A DNA stretch of 64,000 nucleotides, taken from assembly GCA_937873315.1 (NCBI GenBank), contig CALMQX010000015.1:1-64000 (forward strand), given 5' to 3'. Numbering within the stretch: position 1 is the stretch's first letter; each line of letters opens with the position of its first letter. A program made the position numbers and the translations under genes. Of this stretch, positions 25,133 through 33,824 are shown in pieces. Origin of the DNA: an uncultured Nostocoides sp. Lineage in GTDB: Bacteria; Actinomycetota; Actinomycetes; Actinomycetales; Dermatophilaceae. The notes beneath the pieces are model-generated. The model had not been told where the DNA came from and did no database searches. It worked only from the letters and a program-made list of their open reading frames with translations.

Positions 25133-25927
25133 ATGCGTATTGATGTTTGGGCCGACCTGGTCTGCCCGTTCTGCCATGTCGGCCGTCGTCGACTGGACCT
25201 CGCGCTGGAGCAGTTCGAGCATGGCGACCAGTTCGATGTCATCTGGCACTCCTTCCAGTTGGACCGCAATGCGCCCGCAGTGAGCGATCGCCCGGTCATC
25301 GATCAGGTGGCCGACAAGTACGGCGTGTCCCGCGAGCAGATGGTCGCCACCCATGAGCACATGGCCACGGAGGCCGCTGAGGTGGGCTTGGACTTCCAGT
25401 GGGAGCAGTTGCAGGGCGGCAATAGTTATGACGCGCACCGGCTGATCCACTTCGCCCGCGCACAGGGGCGCGAGTCTGCGGTGACCGATCGCATCATGCG
25501 CGGCTGGTACTCCGAGGGCGCCGCGCTCGGCGACCGGGACACGCTGACCACCCTCGCCGTGGAGGCCGGCCTGGACGAGCACGCGGTCCGCGAGCTCCTC
25601 GCCGGCGACGAGTACGGCATCGACGTGCGCACCGACGAGGCGATGGCCGCCCAGTTGGGCATCACCGCGGTCCCCACCTTCGTCTTTGACCAGAAATATG
25701 CCGTTCAGGGCGCCCAGCCGGTCGAGATCATCGCCAACGCGCTGCGGCATACCTGGGAAGACCAGGGCAACCCGGCCACGCCTGCCCCCAGTGGCGGTTG
25801 CGGCGGCGGCTGCTGCGGCGGCGGCGGTAGCTGCGGGTCGGCCGAGGGCGCTGACGGCACCGAGGCGCAGGGCTGTGGCGACGGCGCCTGCGGCGACCTC
25901 TGCGGCACGCAGGCCCACGCCCACTGA
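25133..25927 (+). CDS. DsbA-family oxidoreductase (FrnE-like) with Cys/Gly-rich tail
   Basis: 264-residue cytosolic thioredoxin-fold protein of the FrnE group: no signal peptide, active-site CPFC in VWADLVCPFCHVGRRR, an inserted helical domain, SYDAHRLIHFA, and the cis-Pro loop ITAVPTFVFDQKYAVQGAQP. After the normal end of the family (about residue 215) there is an unusual tail of ~48 residues with at least nine Cys, many Gly and a His-containing end (SGGCGGGCCGGGGSCG). The tail looks like a metal-binding or redox-buffer extension. Deinococcal FrnE has an extra C-terminal Cys pair, but this tail is much richer. Confidence 0.88.
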   Translation: MRIDVWADLVCPFCHVGRRRLDLALEQFEHGDQFDVIWHSFQLDRNAPAVSDRPVIDQVADKYGVSREQMVATHEHMATEAAEVGLDFQWEQLQGGNSYDAHRLIHFARAQGRESAVTDRIMRGWYSEGAALGDRDTLTTLAVEAGLDEHAVRELLAGDEYGIDVRTDEAMAAQLGITAVPTFVFDQKYAVQGAQPVEIIANALRHTWEDQGNPATPAPSGGCGGGCCGGGGSCGSAEGADGTEAQGCGDGACGDLCGTQAHAH

Positions 25928-25960
25928 CCCTCCCGCGCCCGTCCTCCCCGTGCATGAGGA

Positions 25961-26044
25961 CACCCCGCGTACCTGGAAGAGCTCACCTGCCCTTGCTGCA
26001 TTCCTGCCCTGGGGGAGTTCAGTGAGGTACCACCACGCGGGGTG
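25961..26044 (-). ncRNA. ffs: Signal recognition particle RNA, small bacterial type
   Basis: Minus-strand RNA with closing stem CACCCCGCGT / ACGCGGGGTG (10 bp). The domain IV hairpin reads CAGG-GCA-GGAA-TGC-AGCA, the conserved Ffh-binding asymmetric loop and GGAA tetraloop, followed by AAGGGCAGG. The apical region CTCCCCCAGGGCAGGAATGC closely resembles known actinobacterial 4.5S RNAs. It is located near dnaX and a tRNA-Ser gene, as in mycobacteria. Exact mature ends are not visible; the stem boundaries are given. Confidence 0.88.
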
Positions 26045-26086
26045 CCGTCGGTCAGTCTAACCCGGCGCCGGCCGTATGCCGTTCGC

Positions 26087-27670
26087 TCACCCGATGATGG
26101 TGAGCACCTGAGTCACCAGGATTTTGGTGACCATGGCGACCGGGTACACCAAGGCGTAGCCCAGGGCCACTCGCTCATCGAACCGGGTCGCCGAGTTCGC
26201 GAAGGCCAAGATGGCCGGCTGCGTCTGAGATCCAGCCGTAAACCCGGCCAGTCGCGGCCCCGAGATGCCGAGCACCCGTCGGGAAAGCAGTACGAGCGCG
26301 ATGGCGTGGATCGCCGAGACCACCGCTCCGGCAAGGATGATCTTGAGCCCCAAGGGAGTCTTGAGCGCATCGATGAAGGCGGACCCTGCCCGCCCACCGG
26401 CATACGCGAGGAAGAGCAGGAGGCCCAACTGGGTCAGCACTTCGGCGGCCTGGTGCGGAAGCGTCCACACCACCCGACCGGAGCGTTGGAGGCGGCCGAG
26501 GACCAGCCCGGCCAGCAGCGGCCCAGCGGCCGAACCCAGGGTGATCACACCGATCCCGGGGACCAGGATGGGCAGCGTCCCCAGTAACAGTCCCAGGGCC
26601 AGGCCGACCGCCAACCCCAGGGGGTTGATATCGGCGGTGCCATGCTCGGAGTCGCCGAGATAGCGCGCGACATCGGCCATCCGCTCCTTGGGGGCCGCGA
26701 CGCGGATCCGATCACCGGCTTGGAGCACAAAGGAGTCGGTGGCAAGGAAGTCGTGATCCGCCCTACGGACCCGCGTCGGGCGGGCATCGAACTTCCCCCA
26801 GAGGTTGAGGTCGGCAATCGGACGCCCGTAGAAGCGCTTCTCGGAGAGCACGATTCGCCGGAAGTCCACCTCATGGCGCTCCTCATCGAGACGCAGGCCA
26901 GAGCGCCGGCCCAGTTGCTTCATGACATGCTCCACGGCCTGCGCCGGGCCGACCGCGAGCACCCGATCCCCCGGACGAAGGACCGTGTCGCCGCGCGACA
27001 TGTCAATGTCACCATCCGCGGCTTGGTGTCGCGAGAAGAGCACCCGCCCATGCGGGGTCCAGGTCAACTCGCTGACGCTGAGCACGTTGTCGTGGGTCAC
27101 CTTGATGGTCGCGTTGACGATCTCCTCGCCCCCGGTGGCCTGGTTGGCCTCCTCCGGCAGTGGGCGCCGCAGCGCGTATGCCGCTGCGCCCAGCAGGATG
27201 ATCACCCCGAGCGCATAGGACAGCGAGTACGCCACGGTCGGTTCGGGGGCACCATCGAGGCGCTCGATCGCGGCGGCCAGCGCTGGGGTGTTGGTGTTGG
27301 CGCCGGCATACAGACCGGCCGCGGTGCCGGCGTCCAGGCCCAGCAGTCGCGCGATCGCGAAGACCACGACCCCGAGGCCCGCGAGGATCCCGAAGACCAT
27401 GATCACCGGTTTCGCACCGGTGCGCAGCGAGGAGAAGAAGGACGGCCCAGCGGTCAAGCCGACGGTATAGGCGAAGAGCGCGAGCCCGAGGGTGCCGACC
27501 ACCTCGGGCAGGGCCAAGTCCGGGTGCCACGCCGAGAATCCGAGAGCGCAGAAGAGGACCGCAGCCGGGCCAATCGAGATGCCTCGGACGGTGATGCGGC
27601 CCAGCGCGGTGCCGATCCCCAGGATGACGAAGAGCAGGAGTACGGGGTGCGAAACGAGGTACTGCGTCAC
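26087..27670 (-). CDS. YidE/AspT-type membrane antiporter with two TrkA-C domains
   Basis: 527-residue polytopic membrane protein of the aspartate:alanine exchanger family. The first ~165 residues form membrane helices with GLTAGPSFFSSL and GLYAGANTNTPALAAA; residues ~200-350 hold two cytosolic RCK_C/TrkA-C modules (RGDTVLRPGDRVLAVGPAQ and FVLQAGDRIRVAAPKERM); the rest is a second membrane half ending GSQTQPAILAFANSATRFDE. The substrate is unknown: characterised AspT exchanges Asp and Ala, but most relatives are uncharacterised. Stands alone in its orientation, upstream of the SRP RNA. Confidence 0.87.
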   Translation of the reverse strand: MTQYLVSHPVLLLFVILGIGTALGRITVRGISIGPAAVLFCALGFSAWHPDLALPEVVGTLGLALFAYTVGLTAGPSFFSSLRTGAKPVIMVFGILAGLGVVVFAIARLLGLDAGTAAGLYAGANTNTPALAAAIERLDGAPEPTVAYSLSYALGVIILLGAAAYALRRPLPEEANQATGGEEIVNATIKVTHDNVLSVSELTWTPHGRVLFSRHQAADGDIDMSRGDTVLRPGDRVLAVGPAQAVEHVMKQLGRRSGLRLDEERHEVDFRRIVLSEKRFYGRPIADLNLWGKFDARPTRVRRADHDFLATDSFVLQAGDRIRVAAPKERMADVARYLGDSEHGTADINPLGLAVGLALGLLLGTLPILVPGIGVITLGSAAGPLLAGLVLGRLQRSGRVVWTLPHQAAEVLTQLGLLLFLAYAGGRAGSAFIDALKTPLGLKIILAGAVVSAIHAIALVLLSRRVLGISGPRLAGFTAGSQTQPAILAFANSATRFDERVALGYALVYPVAMVTKILVTQVLTIIG

Positions 27671-27768
27671 AGGTCATCCTTCGCGCGGACGAGCCGCGCC
27701 TGGCATTGGGGGTTCGAGGACAAGTCTAGTGCTCACCGGCAGTCACGATCCCGCCCCGGAGAGCACGA

Positions 27769-27795
27769 GACCCCGAGCCAGTGCGGCTCGGGGTC
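27769..27795 (-). terminator. Hairpin downstream of tRNA-Ser(GGA)
   Basis: Perfect 11-bp stem GACCCCGAGCC / GGCTCGGGGTC with a 5-base loop, 28 bp beyond the tRNA 3' end on the minus strand. No clear T tract follows, so it may be a weak or Rho-assisted terminator or a processing boundary. Confidence 0.6.
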
Positions 27796-27822
27796 ATCGG
27801 TCTCGTCGTGTGGTGACGACGG

Positions 27823-27912
27823 TGGCGGAGGATGCGGGATTTGAACCCGCGAGGGGTTTCATCCCCAACACGATTTCCAATCGTGCGCACTAGGCCACTA
27901 TGCGAATCCTCC
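27823..27912 (-). tRNA. tRNA-Ser (anticodon GGA)
   Basis: Read on the minus strand: acceptor GGAGGAT pairs with ATCCTCC, discriminator G and encoded CCA; anticodon stem CACGA/TCGTG encloses TTGGAAA, giving anticodon GGA (decodes UCC and UCU). A long variable arm (GTTGGGGATGAAACCCCTC) and the T-arm GCGGG TTCAAAT CCCGC confirm a serine class II tRNA. Confidence 0.95.
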
Positions 27913-28038
27913 GCGCAGGAGGCTACCCGAGCGCACGGGTCCGCACACAATCCGCCATATGCCGTTCGGCGCGGCATACGCCACGTTCACCCCAGATCGC
28001 GGGCCGCCCGCTTCCCCGCCCCGGACCCCAGCGGGACG

Positions 28039-29958
28039 ATGGCAGACATGAGCACTGGGGCCTACGCGGCGGCATACGAGCAGTCCATCTCCGACCCGAA
28101 CGCCTTCTGGGGGGCGGCCGCACAGGCCATCGAGTGGATCACTCCCCCACAGCTGGTGCTCGACGATCGCAACCCGCCGTTCTACCGGTGGTTCAGCGGC
28201 GGCACCCTCAATACCTGCTTCAACGCGCTCGACCGGCATGTGCGCGATGGCCGGGGAGAGCAGGTCGCGCTCTACTACGACTCCCCCGTGACCGACACCA
28301 AAGCCTCCTTCACGTATGCCGCATTGCTGGATCAGGTGGCCCGCTTCGCCGGGGCGCTGGCCTCCCTGGGCGTCGAAAAGGGCGACCGGGTGCTGATCTA
28401 TATGCCGATGGTTCCCGAGGCCATGGTCGCGATGCTCGCCTGCGCCCGCCTCGGCGCGATTCACTCGGTGGTCTTTGGCGGCTTCGCGCCAGCTGAGTTG
28501 TCTGCCCGCATCGAGGACGCCGAACCGAAGGTGATCGTCTCGGCGTCCTGCGGCATCGAGCCGAGCCGGACCATTGCCTACAAGCCGATGCTCGACGGCG
28601 GCCTGGACCGCAGCACCCACAAGCCGGAGTCGGTCATCGTGCTGCAGCGGCCGCAACTCGAAGCGGAGGTCGGCGCGCGCGATACCGACTGGGAGGAGAT
28701 GACCTGGGATGAGCTGATGGCCGACGCCGAACCGGCCGATTGCGTCGAGGTTGCCGCCACCGATCCGCTCTACATCCTCTACACCTCCGGCACTACCGGT
28801 CGCCCTAAGGGCATCGTGCGGGACAACGGCGGCCACGCGGTCGCGCTGCGCTGGTCCATGGAGAACATCTATGACGTCCACCCGGGTGAGACCTGGTTCA
28901 CGGCATCCGACGTCGGCTGGGTCGTCGGTCACTCCTACATCGTCTACGCGCCCCTGCTCACCGGCGCGACCACCGTCATGTATGAAGGCAAGCCGGTCGG
29001 CACCCCGGATGCGAGCGCCCTCTGGCGGATCATCAGCGAGTACGGGGCGGTCGCGATGTTCACCGCGCCCACGGCATACCGGGCGATCAAGCGCGAGGAC
29101 CCGAACGGCGAGAAGAAGGCGGGCTACGACCTCTCCCGCCTGCGCAATGTCTTCCTCGCCGGCGAGCGCCTTGATCCGGACACCTACTTCTGGGCCGACG
29201 ACCTGCTGCACTGCGCGATCGTGGACAACTGGTGGCAGACCGAGACCGGCTGGCCGATCGCCGCGAACATGCGCGGCCTGGAGCCCATGCCGATCAAGGC
29301 CGGGTCGCCGTCCGTGCGCGTGCCGGGCTATGACGTGCAGGTGCTCGACGAGGTCGGGCAGCAGTGCGAGCGCGGCAATGAGGGCGCGATCGCGATCAAG
29401 TTGCCGATGCCGCCCGGCACGCTGCCGACGCTCTGGCAGGACGACCAGCGGTATGTCGATGGCTACCTCTCGGTCTATGCGGGCTACTACCTGACCGGCG
29501 ACGGCGGGCTGATCGATGAGGACGGCTATGTCTACGTCATGGGCCGCACCGATGATGTGCTCAATGTCGCCGGGCACCGCCTGTCCACTGGCTCCATCGA
29601 GGCCGCGCTGGCGGGTCACCCTGCGGTGGCCGAGTGCGCGGTCATCGGGGTCGCCGATGACTTCAAGGGTCAGATTCCGCGTGGTCTGGTCGTCCTCAAG
29701 GGCGGCTTTGACGCGGCCACCCAGGGCGAGCAGATCTGCAAGGAACTGGTCCAGCGGGTGCGCGCTGAGGTCGGTGCAGTCGCGAGCCTGAAGCAGGTCG
29801 ACATCGTCGCGGCCCTGCCCAAGACCCGCTCGGGCAAGATCCTGCGCAAGACCATGCGCGAAATGGCCGACGGCAAGGTGCCTTCAATCCCCGGCACGAT
29901 CGAGGATGTCTCCGTGCTCGATGCGCTCAAGGAGACGCTGGCCAATACGGTGCACTGA
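28039..29958 (+). CDS. prpE: Propionyl-CoA synthetase (acyl-CoA synthetase, ANL family)
   Basis: 639-residue AMP-forming acyl-CoA synthetase. N-terminal ACS domain FWGAAAQAIEWITPP; phosphate loop YTSGTTGRPKGIVRDNGGHA, where the DNGGHA extension is typical of PrpE rather than acetyl-CoA synthetase; WWQTETGWP (ACS-specific); YYLTGDGGLIDEDGYVYVMG hinge and the C-terminal lysine loop PKTRSGKILRK. It activates propionate (and less efficiently acetate) to the CoA thioester. The first ATG (28039) is used; ATG at 28048 would remove three residues. Monocistronic: it is followed by repeat DNA. Confidence 0.88.
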   Translation: MADMSTGAYAAAYEQSISDPNAFWGAAAQAIEWITPPQLVLDDRNPPFYRWFSGGTLNTCFNALDRHVRDGRGEQVALYYDSPVTDTKASFTYAALLDQVARFAGALASLGVEKGDRVLIYMPMVPEAMVAMLACARLGAIHSVVFGGFAPAELSARIEDAEPKVIVSASCGIEPSRTIAYKPMLDGGLDRSTHKPESVIVLQRPQLEAEVGARDTDWEEMTWDELMADAEPADCVEVAATDPLYILYTSGTTGRPKGIVRDNGGHAVALRWSMENIYDVHPGETWFTASDVGWVVGHSYIVYAPLLTGATTVMYEGKPVGTPDASALWRIISEYGAVAMFTAPTAYRAIKREDPNGEKKAGYDLSRLRNVFLAGERLDPDTYFWADDLLHCAIVDNWWQTETGWPIAANMRGLEPMPIKAGSPSVRVPGYDVQVLDEVGQQCERGNEGAIAIKLPMPPGTLPTLWQDDQRYVDGYLSVYAGYYLTGDGGLIDEDGYVYVMGRTDDVLNVAGHRLSTGSIEAALAGHPAVAECAVIGVADDFKGQIPRGLVVLKGGFDAATQGEQICKELVQRVRAEVGAVASLKQVDIVAALPKTRSGKILRKTMREMADGKVPSIPGTIEDVSVLDALKETLANTVH

Positions 29959-29978
29959 GGGGGCCAGCCGCCTCCCCC

Positions 29979-30039
29979 GCGCCTCAACTTTCCCGCGCCT
30001 CCTCCGCGCCTCAACTTTCCCGCGCCTCAACTTTCCCGC
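29979..30039 (+). repeat. Three near-tandem copies of GCGCCTCAACTTTCCCGC
   Basis: Exact 18-bp copies at 29979-29996, 30006-30023 and 30022-30039 (the last two share two bases). The same motif in slightly changed form stands next to the other two palindromic elements (36338 on the plus strand; 37635-37655 as its reverse complement), so it belongs to the repeat family. Confidence 0.9.
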
Positions 30040-30043
30040 CTGA

Positions 30044-30101
30044 TGCCGGAACCTTGAGGTTGGGGCCTCTTACAAGGGACCCCAACCTCAAGGTTCCGGC
30101 A
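30044..30101 (+). repeat. Palindromic repeat element, copy 1
   Basis: Perfect 22-bp arms (30044-30065 and 30080-30101; left arm begins TGCCGGAACCTTGAGG) around a 14-base centre that can pair further (CTT-AC-AAG core). Copies 2 and 3 share the sequence, except that CCTTGAGG/CCTCAAGG is CCTTGTGG/CCACAAGG there, a paired change that keeps the stem. It lies between the convergent ends of prpE and the HerA-like gene, so it could also end both transcripts. To its right, GTTTGGCGGGCGGGAGTTC and GTTTCGCGGGCGGGACGTTC form another degenerate tandem pair. Confidence 0.92.
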
Positions 30102-30209
30102 CGAAGCTCGAGTTTGGCGGGCGGGAGTTCACCGGTTCGCGTTTCGCGGGCGGGACGTTCGCCGTCGGCGCCGCCACGAAGTCCGAGGTTCGCGCGTGCC
30201 GGCCCGCAG

Positions 30210-31898
30210 TCAGCGGCGCGAGGTCCCGAAGATGGATCGGGTGATCTCCCGGCCAATCACCGTGCCAGCCGAGCGCAGCATGGACTTGAAGGCCGAGCTC
30301 TTCACGACCGAGGTCACAATGCCCGGTTCAGCGGCTTCGCGGGCCGCCTCCTTGGCCGCCGACTTCTCCGCAGCAAGCCGGTCCTTCTCGGCCTGCTTCT
30401 CGGCCGCGAGCCGATCCTTTTCGGCCTGCTTGGCGGCGGCCTCGCGGATCTTGGCGTTCTCGGCCTCCTGAGCGGCAGCCGCCGCCGCAGCGTCCAACTC
30501 CGCTGCCTTCTTGCCGAGCATCTCGGACGCCGATTCACGCTCGATCGCGGTCGCGTACTTCGCTGTCAACGGCGATGCCGCGATCGTTTGGTCGAGCAGC
30601 GCATCGGGCGAGGGGTCCATGAGCGACTGCGGCGCCCGCATCCGAGTCCACGCGACCGGAGTGGGGGCACCCCGCTCCGAGAGCACCGTCACGACAGCCT
30701 CGCCGATGCCCAGTGAGGTCAGCAGCGTCTGGAGGTCGTATGCCGTCTTGGGGTAGGTCTTGACCGCTGCCCGCAAGGCCTTCTCGTCGTCTGGGGTGAA
30801 GGCGCGCAGCGCGTGCTGCACCCGGTTGCCGAGTTGGGCGAGCACATCGCCGGGCACGTCCTTGGGCGACTGGGTCACGAAGAAGACGCCCACGCCCTTG
30901 GAACGGATGAGCCGCACGGTTTGCTGGATCGCGTCCAGGAAGTCTTTGCTGGCGTCATTGAACAGCAGATGCGCCTCGTCAAAGAAGAAGACCAACTTCG
31001 GCTTGTCGAGGTCACCCTCCTCTGGCAGGTCGTGAAAGAGATCCGCGAGAAGCCACATGAGGAAGGTCGAGAACAACTTGGGGCGGTCCTGCACGGCCGG
31101 CAGCTCGAGCATCGACAACACGCCACGACCATCAGCGGCCGTACGGATCAGGTCCTTGGTGTCGAACTCGGGCAGCCCGAAGAACGCGTCCGCACCCTGA
31201 GCGGAGAAGTTCACGAGCTCACGCAGGATGACACCGGCCGTCACCGGGGACAGGCCACCGATCTCCTTGAGGTCCGCCTTGCCCGCGTCACTGGTCAACC
31301 ACTGAATGACCGCTCGCAGATCCTCGATGGTGTCGAGCCAGAGCCCCTTGGTGTCGGCATAGTGAAACACCAGACCGAGGCTGGACTCCTGAGTTTCGTT
31401 GAGCCCCAGGCACTTACTGAGCAAGACCGGGCCGAACATCGACACCGATGCCCGGATCGGGATGCCCTTGCCGATGCCACCGAGGCTGAAGAACTCTGTG
31501 GGGTATGCCGTGGGCGCCCAGGTCATCCCGATGTCATTCGCGCGGGCCGTGATCTTGTCATTGGGCTCACCAGGGCTGGCCATCCCGGACAGGTCGCCCT
31601 TGATGTCCGCGAGGAAGACCGGGACACCCTGCTCGATCAACTGCTCGGCCATGAGCTGCAAGGTCTTGGTCTTGCCGGTACCGGTGGCACCCGCGACGAG
31701 GCCATGCCGGTTAAGCACCGCGAGCGGGATCTTTACGGGCGCGTCCTTGTATGCCACCCCGTCGACGACGGCGGCGCCGAACTCAAGCGCAGCGCCGGAG
31801 AAGGCATAACCCGCCCGGATCTCATCGATCTGCGCGGGGGCGGCCGGCGGCGTCACGGAGGGGTTCGCAGAGGGACTCGTGGTGGGGTTCTCGGTCAC
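30210..31898 (-). CDS. HerA-like ATPase, DUF853 family
   Basis: 562-residue cytosolic FtsK/HerA-type motor protein (YjgR/DUF853). After a Pro/Ser-rich leader come IPLAVLNRHGLVAGATGTGKT (Walker A), VFLADIKGDLSGMA, KLVFFFDEAHLLF (Walker B) and the sensor VFFVTQSPKDVPGDVLAQLG. From about residue 440 the protein becomes a charged coiled coil with two tandem AEKQAEKDRLA repeats. Relatives are thought to act on DNA or in cell-envelope assembly, but the role is not established. GTG at 31898 (next TENPTTSPS) is taken as start; an upstream extension is less likely. Confidence 0.85.
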   Translation of the reverse strand: MTENPTTSPSANPSVTPPAAPAQIDEIRAGYAFSGAALEFGAAVVDGVAYKDAPVKIPLAVLNRHGLVAGATGTGKTKTLQLMAEQLIEQGVPVFLADIKGDLSGMASPGEPNDKITARANDIGMTWAPTAYPTEFFSLGGIGKGIPIRASVSMFGPVLLSKCLGLNETQESSLGLVFHYADTKGLWLDTIEDLRAVIQWLTSDAGKADLKEIGGLSPVTAGVILRELVNFSAQGADAFFGLPEFDTKDLIRTAADGRGVLSMLELPAVQDRPKLFSTFLMWLLADLFHDLPEEGDLDKPKLVFFFDEAHLLFNDASKDFLDAIQQTVRLIRSKGVGVFFVTQSPKDVPGDVLAQLGNRVQHALRAFTPDDEKALRAAVKTYPKTAYDLQTLLTSLGIGEAVVTVLSERGAPTPVAWTRMRAPQSLMDPSPDALLDQTIAASPLTAKYATAIERESASEMLGKKAAELDAAAAAAAQEAENAKIREAAAKQAEKDRLAAEKQAEKDRLAAEKSAAKEAAREAAEPGIVTSVVKSSAFKSMLRSAGTVIGREITRSIFGTSRR

Positions 31899-31984
31899 GA
31901 GAGCCAATCTAGCCGGGAGCGGCTCTGCAGAGACACGTTCAGCACCTCTTCGCTGAGGGCGAGCGGGCGGCATACGCTCTCGTT

Positions 31985-32287
31985 GTGATCTTCAAGGCCG
32001 TCGGTGAGTCACGCCCGTACCCTGACCATGGGTACGGCATGCGCCAGTGGTCGAATGTGCCTCCCCGCCTGGTCCGCCTCGATGACCTGATCACCACCAA
32101 ACGTGAACTCGACCTAGGCATGCTCCTGTCGGAAGACTCGACCTTCTATGGTGACCTCTTCGCTCACGTCGTTGAGTGGCGCGGCGAGCTGTACCTTGAG
32201 GACGGTCTGCATCGCGCATTGCGCGCAGCACTGCACCAGCGACCGACCCTGCACGCGCGCGTGCTCGTGATCACCGAGGAGCCCTGA
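31985..32287 (+). CDS. Conserved actinobacterial protein, ParB/Srx-like DGLHR motif
   Basis: 100-residue cytosolic protein, very conserved in actinobacteria (MIFKAVGESRPYPDHGYGM, LDDLITTKRELDLGMLLSED, STFYGDLFAHVVEWRGELYL, EDGLHRALRAAL). Databases often label relatives as VapB-type antitoxins, but no VapC partner is here. The LYLEDGLHRALRAA segment resembles the GxHR loop of ParB/sulfiredoxin folds; that resemblance is my inference. Overlaps the LytR_C gene by one base (TGATG), an arrangement that suggests coupling. Confidence 0.8.
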   Translation: MIFKAVGESRPYPDHGYGMRQWSNVPPRLVRLDDLITTKRELDLGMLLSEDSTFYGDLFAHVVEWRGELYLEDGLHRALRAALHQRPTLHARVLVITEEP

Positions 32288-32823
32288 TGCCCGGCGAGCC
32301 CGCGAGTCTCGGACCTGCCGCCAGCGAGCGCCAGTCCCAACGCCGTCGGGCGTTGATCACCCTTGGCCTCATTGCCCTCGCGCTCTTCTGGGCCGTGTGG
32401 TTCGCCTGGTCCTACATCCGTGCCGATAACGATCGGGTAGCCAGCCGGACCCCAGCGCCGACCTGTCGCGCTGTCGACCCCAAGGAAATCACCCCTGCCA
32501 AGACCACCGTCAATGTCTACAACGGGGGCGGCAAGGACGGGCTGGCCGCCTCGACGAGCAAGCAGCTCGCGGCGCGTGGCTTCGTGATCGCCAATGTCGC
32601 CAATGAGCCCAACAAGAAGACCGTCGCGGGCATTGGCGAGGTCCGCTATGGCCCGCAGGGTGAAGCGCAGGCCAAGTTGGTCCTCGGAGTCGCACGCGGT
32701 GCCAAAGGTGTCAAGGATGCCCGCAAGGGTGCCACGGTCGACCTGGTCATCGGGACGAAATGGGTGCCCCTCAAGCCTGCTCCCGCAGCGACCGGACTGC
32801 CCGCCTGCCCAGCATCCTCGTGA
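32287..32823 (+). CDS. LytR C-terminal domain protein, membrane anchored
   Basis: 178-residue protein with a short cytosolic N terminus rich in Arg (ERQSQRRRA), one transmembrane helix (LITLGLIALALFWAVWFAW) and an extracytoplasmic LytR_C domain (TTVNVYNGGGKDGLAASTSK, FVIANVANEP, VRYGPQGEAQAKLVL, ATVDLVIGTKW). LytR_C domains accompany LCP enzymes that attach glycopolymers to peptidoglycan, but no LCP domain is present here. Its end overlaps the CHAD gene by GTGA. Confidence 0.88.
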   Translation: MPGEPASLGPAASERQSQRRRALITLGLIALALFWAVWFAWSYIRADNDRVASRTPAPTCRAVDPKEITPAKTTVNVYNGGGKDGLAASTSKQLAARGFVIANVANEPNKKTVAGIGEVRYGPQGEAQAKLVLGVARGAKGVKDARKGATVDLVIGTKWVPLKPAPAATGLPACPASS

Positions 32824-33728
32824 CCGAGAACTCGCTCGCGGCTGTCTTTGACCTCACCTTGCCCGCGCGCAGGGCGCAGAGCGTCGACATTCCCGAGGAC
32901 GTCACCTCGACGGCCGCATTCACGCTGATTGCCGGCGAGTGCATCGAGCAATGGCGGGCAAACGAGGCGCTCGTCGTGCAGCACCGCCGCATGGTCAACC
33001 TCCACCAGATGCGCGTTGGCATCCGTCGCTTGCGTTCGGCATTCTCGCTCTTTCGCCCGTGGTGGACCCACGTGCCGGACGCCGACGCCGCTGGGCATGA
33101 GTTGCGCTCGTTAGCGTTGGTGTTTGGGACGGCGCGAGATCTGGATGTCTTGGTGACTGGAGAGCTGGGACAGGCCCTGCGGCCAGGCCAACTATCGACC
33201 TTGCTGGCCGCGCGAGAGGCGGCCTATGACGCTGCGGTGGTTCGTTTGCGCTCAGCAGACTGGGCGGCCATGAAGTCCCGGCTGGACCAGATCCTGGCCG
33301 GCCCGCTGTGGTCCGGTCTCGGCGAGCCGGACGTGGAGACGGCCGCGGCGGTTGCCTTGGAGCGGCGCTATCAGCGGGTAAACAGGCGGGGAGCTCGGTT
33401 GCGCGAACTCTCCCCGCACAAGCGCCACGAAGTACGCATTGAGGCCAAGAAGCTGCGGTATGGCTGCGAGTTCTTTGAGTCCGTGTATGCCGCGCGCTGG
33501 CCGGTGGTCGAGACTCTCGAGGGGCCGGTCAGCGCACCGAAGGCCTTTTCGGTGGCCGTCGAAGACATTCAAAGCGTGTTGGGGCGACTCAACGACCATG
33601 CGGCGGCGGCGGCATACCTCACAACGGTGGGTGTGAGTTTGGCCGAGCTCGATGTGCCGGCGCTGCTCGATGAGGCGGACCTGGCATACGAGCGGTTCGC
33701 TGCGATGACGCCCTTCTGGCGCGAGTAG
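32820..33728 (+). CDS. CHAD domain protein (polyphosphate-binding fold)
   Basis: 302-residue protein that is almost wholly a CHAD domain: VNLHQMRVGIRRLRSAFSLF, LVFGTARDLDVL, HKRHEVRIEAKKLRYGCEFF and VLGRLNDHAAAAAYL, with the conserved His, Arg and Lys that bind polyphosphate. Unlike many relatives it has no N-terminal CYTH triphosphatase domain. CHAD proteins have been shown to attach to polyphosphate granules. GTG at 32820 overlaps the LytR_C stop. Last gene of a three-gene coupled set. Confidence 0.85.
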   Translation: MTENSLAAVFDLTLPARRAQSVDIPEDVTSTAAFTLIAGECIEQWRANEALVVQHRRMVNLHQMRVGIRRLRSAFSLFRPWWTHVPDADAAGHELRSLALVFGTARDLDVLVTGELGQALRPGQLSTLLAAREAAYDAAVVRLRSADWAAMKSRLDQILAGPLWSGLGEPDVETAAAVALERRYQRVNRRGARLRELSPHKRHEVRIEAKKLRYGCEFFESVYAARWPVVETLEGPVSAPKAFSVAVEDIQSVLGRLNDHAAAAAYLTTVGVSLAELDVPALLDEADLAYERFAAMTPFWRE

Positions 33729-33784
33729 CGCGTCCAGGTCGGCCGGGACGTCGACCTCAAGATGTCCACTTCCAGACAGCACTG

Positions 33785-33816
33785 AGCCGCGACATCGACT
33801 GATCGATGCCGCGGCT
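33785..33816 (-). terminator. Hairpin downstream of tRNA-Ser(CGA)
   Basis: Arms AGCCGCGACATCGA and TCGATGCCGCGGCT pair over 13 of 14 positions with a CTGA loop. It lies 8 bp beyond the tRNA 3' end in the minus direction, a position like that of the hairpin behind the other tRNA-Ser gene. No T tract. Confidence 0.55.
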
Positions 33817-33824
33817 GCGAACTA

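Noticed and set aside
27898-29619. Long minus-strand open frame opposite prpE
   Set aside because: Shadow of the conserved synthetase gene; it would also run toward the tRNA-Ser gene.
31985-32287. VapB-type antitoxin of a toxin-antitoxin pair
   Set aside because: The database-style label is common for this family, but no PIN-domain toxin is adjacent and the gene is coupled to LytR_C and CHAD genes instead.
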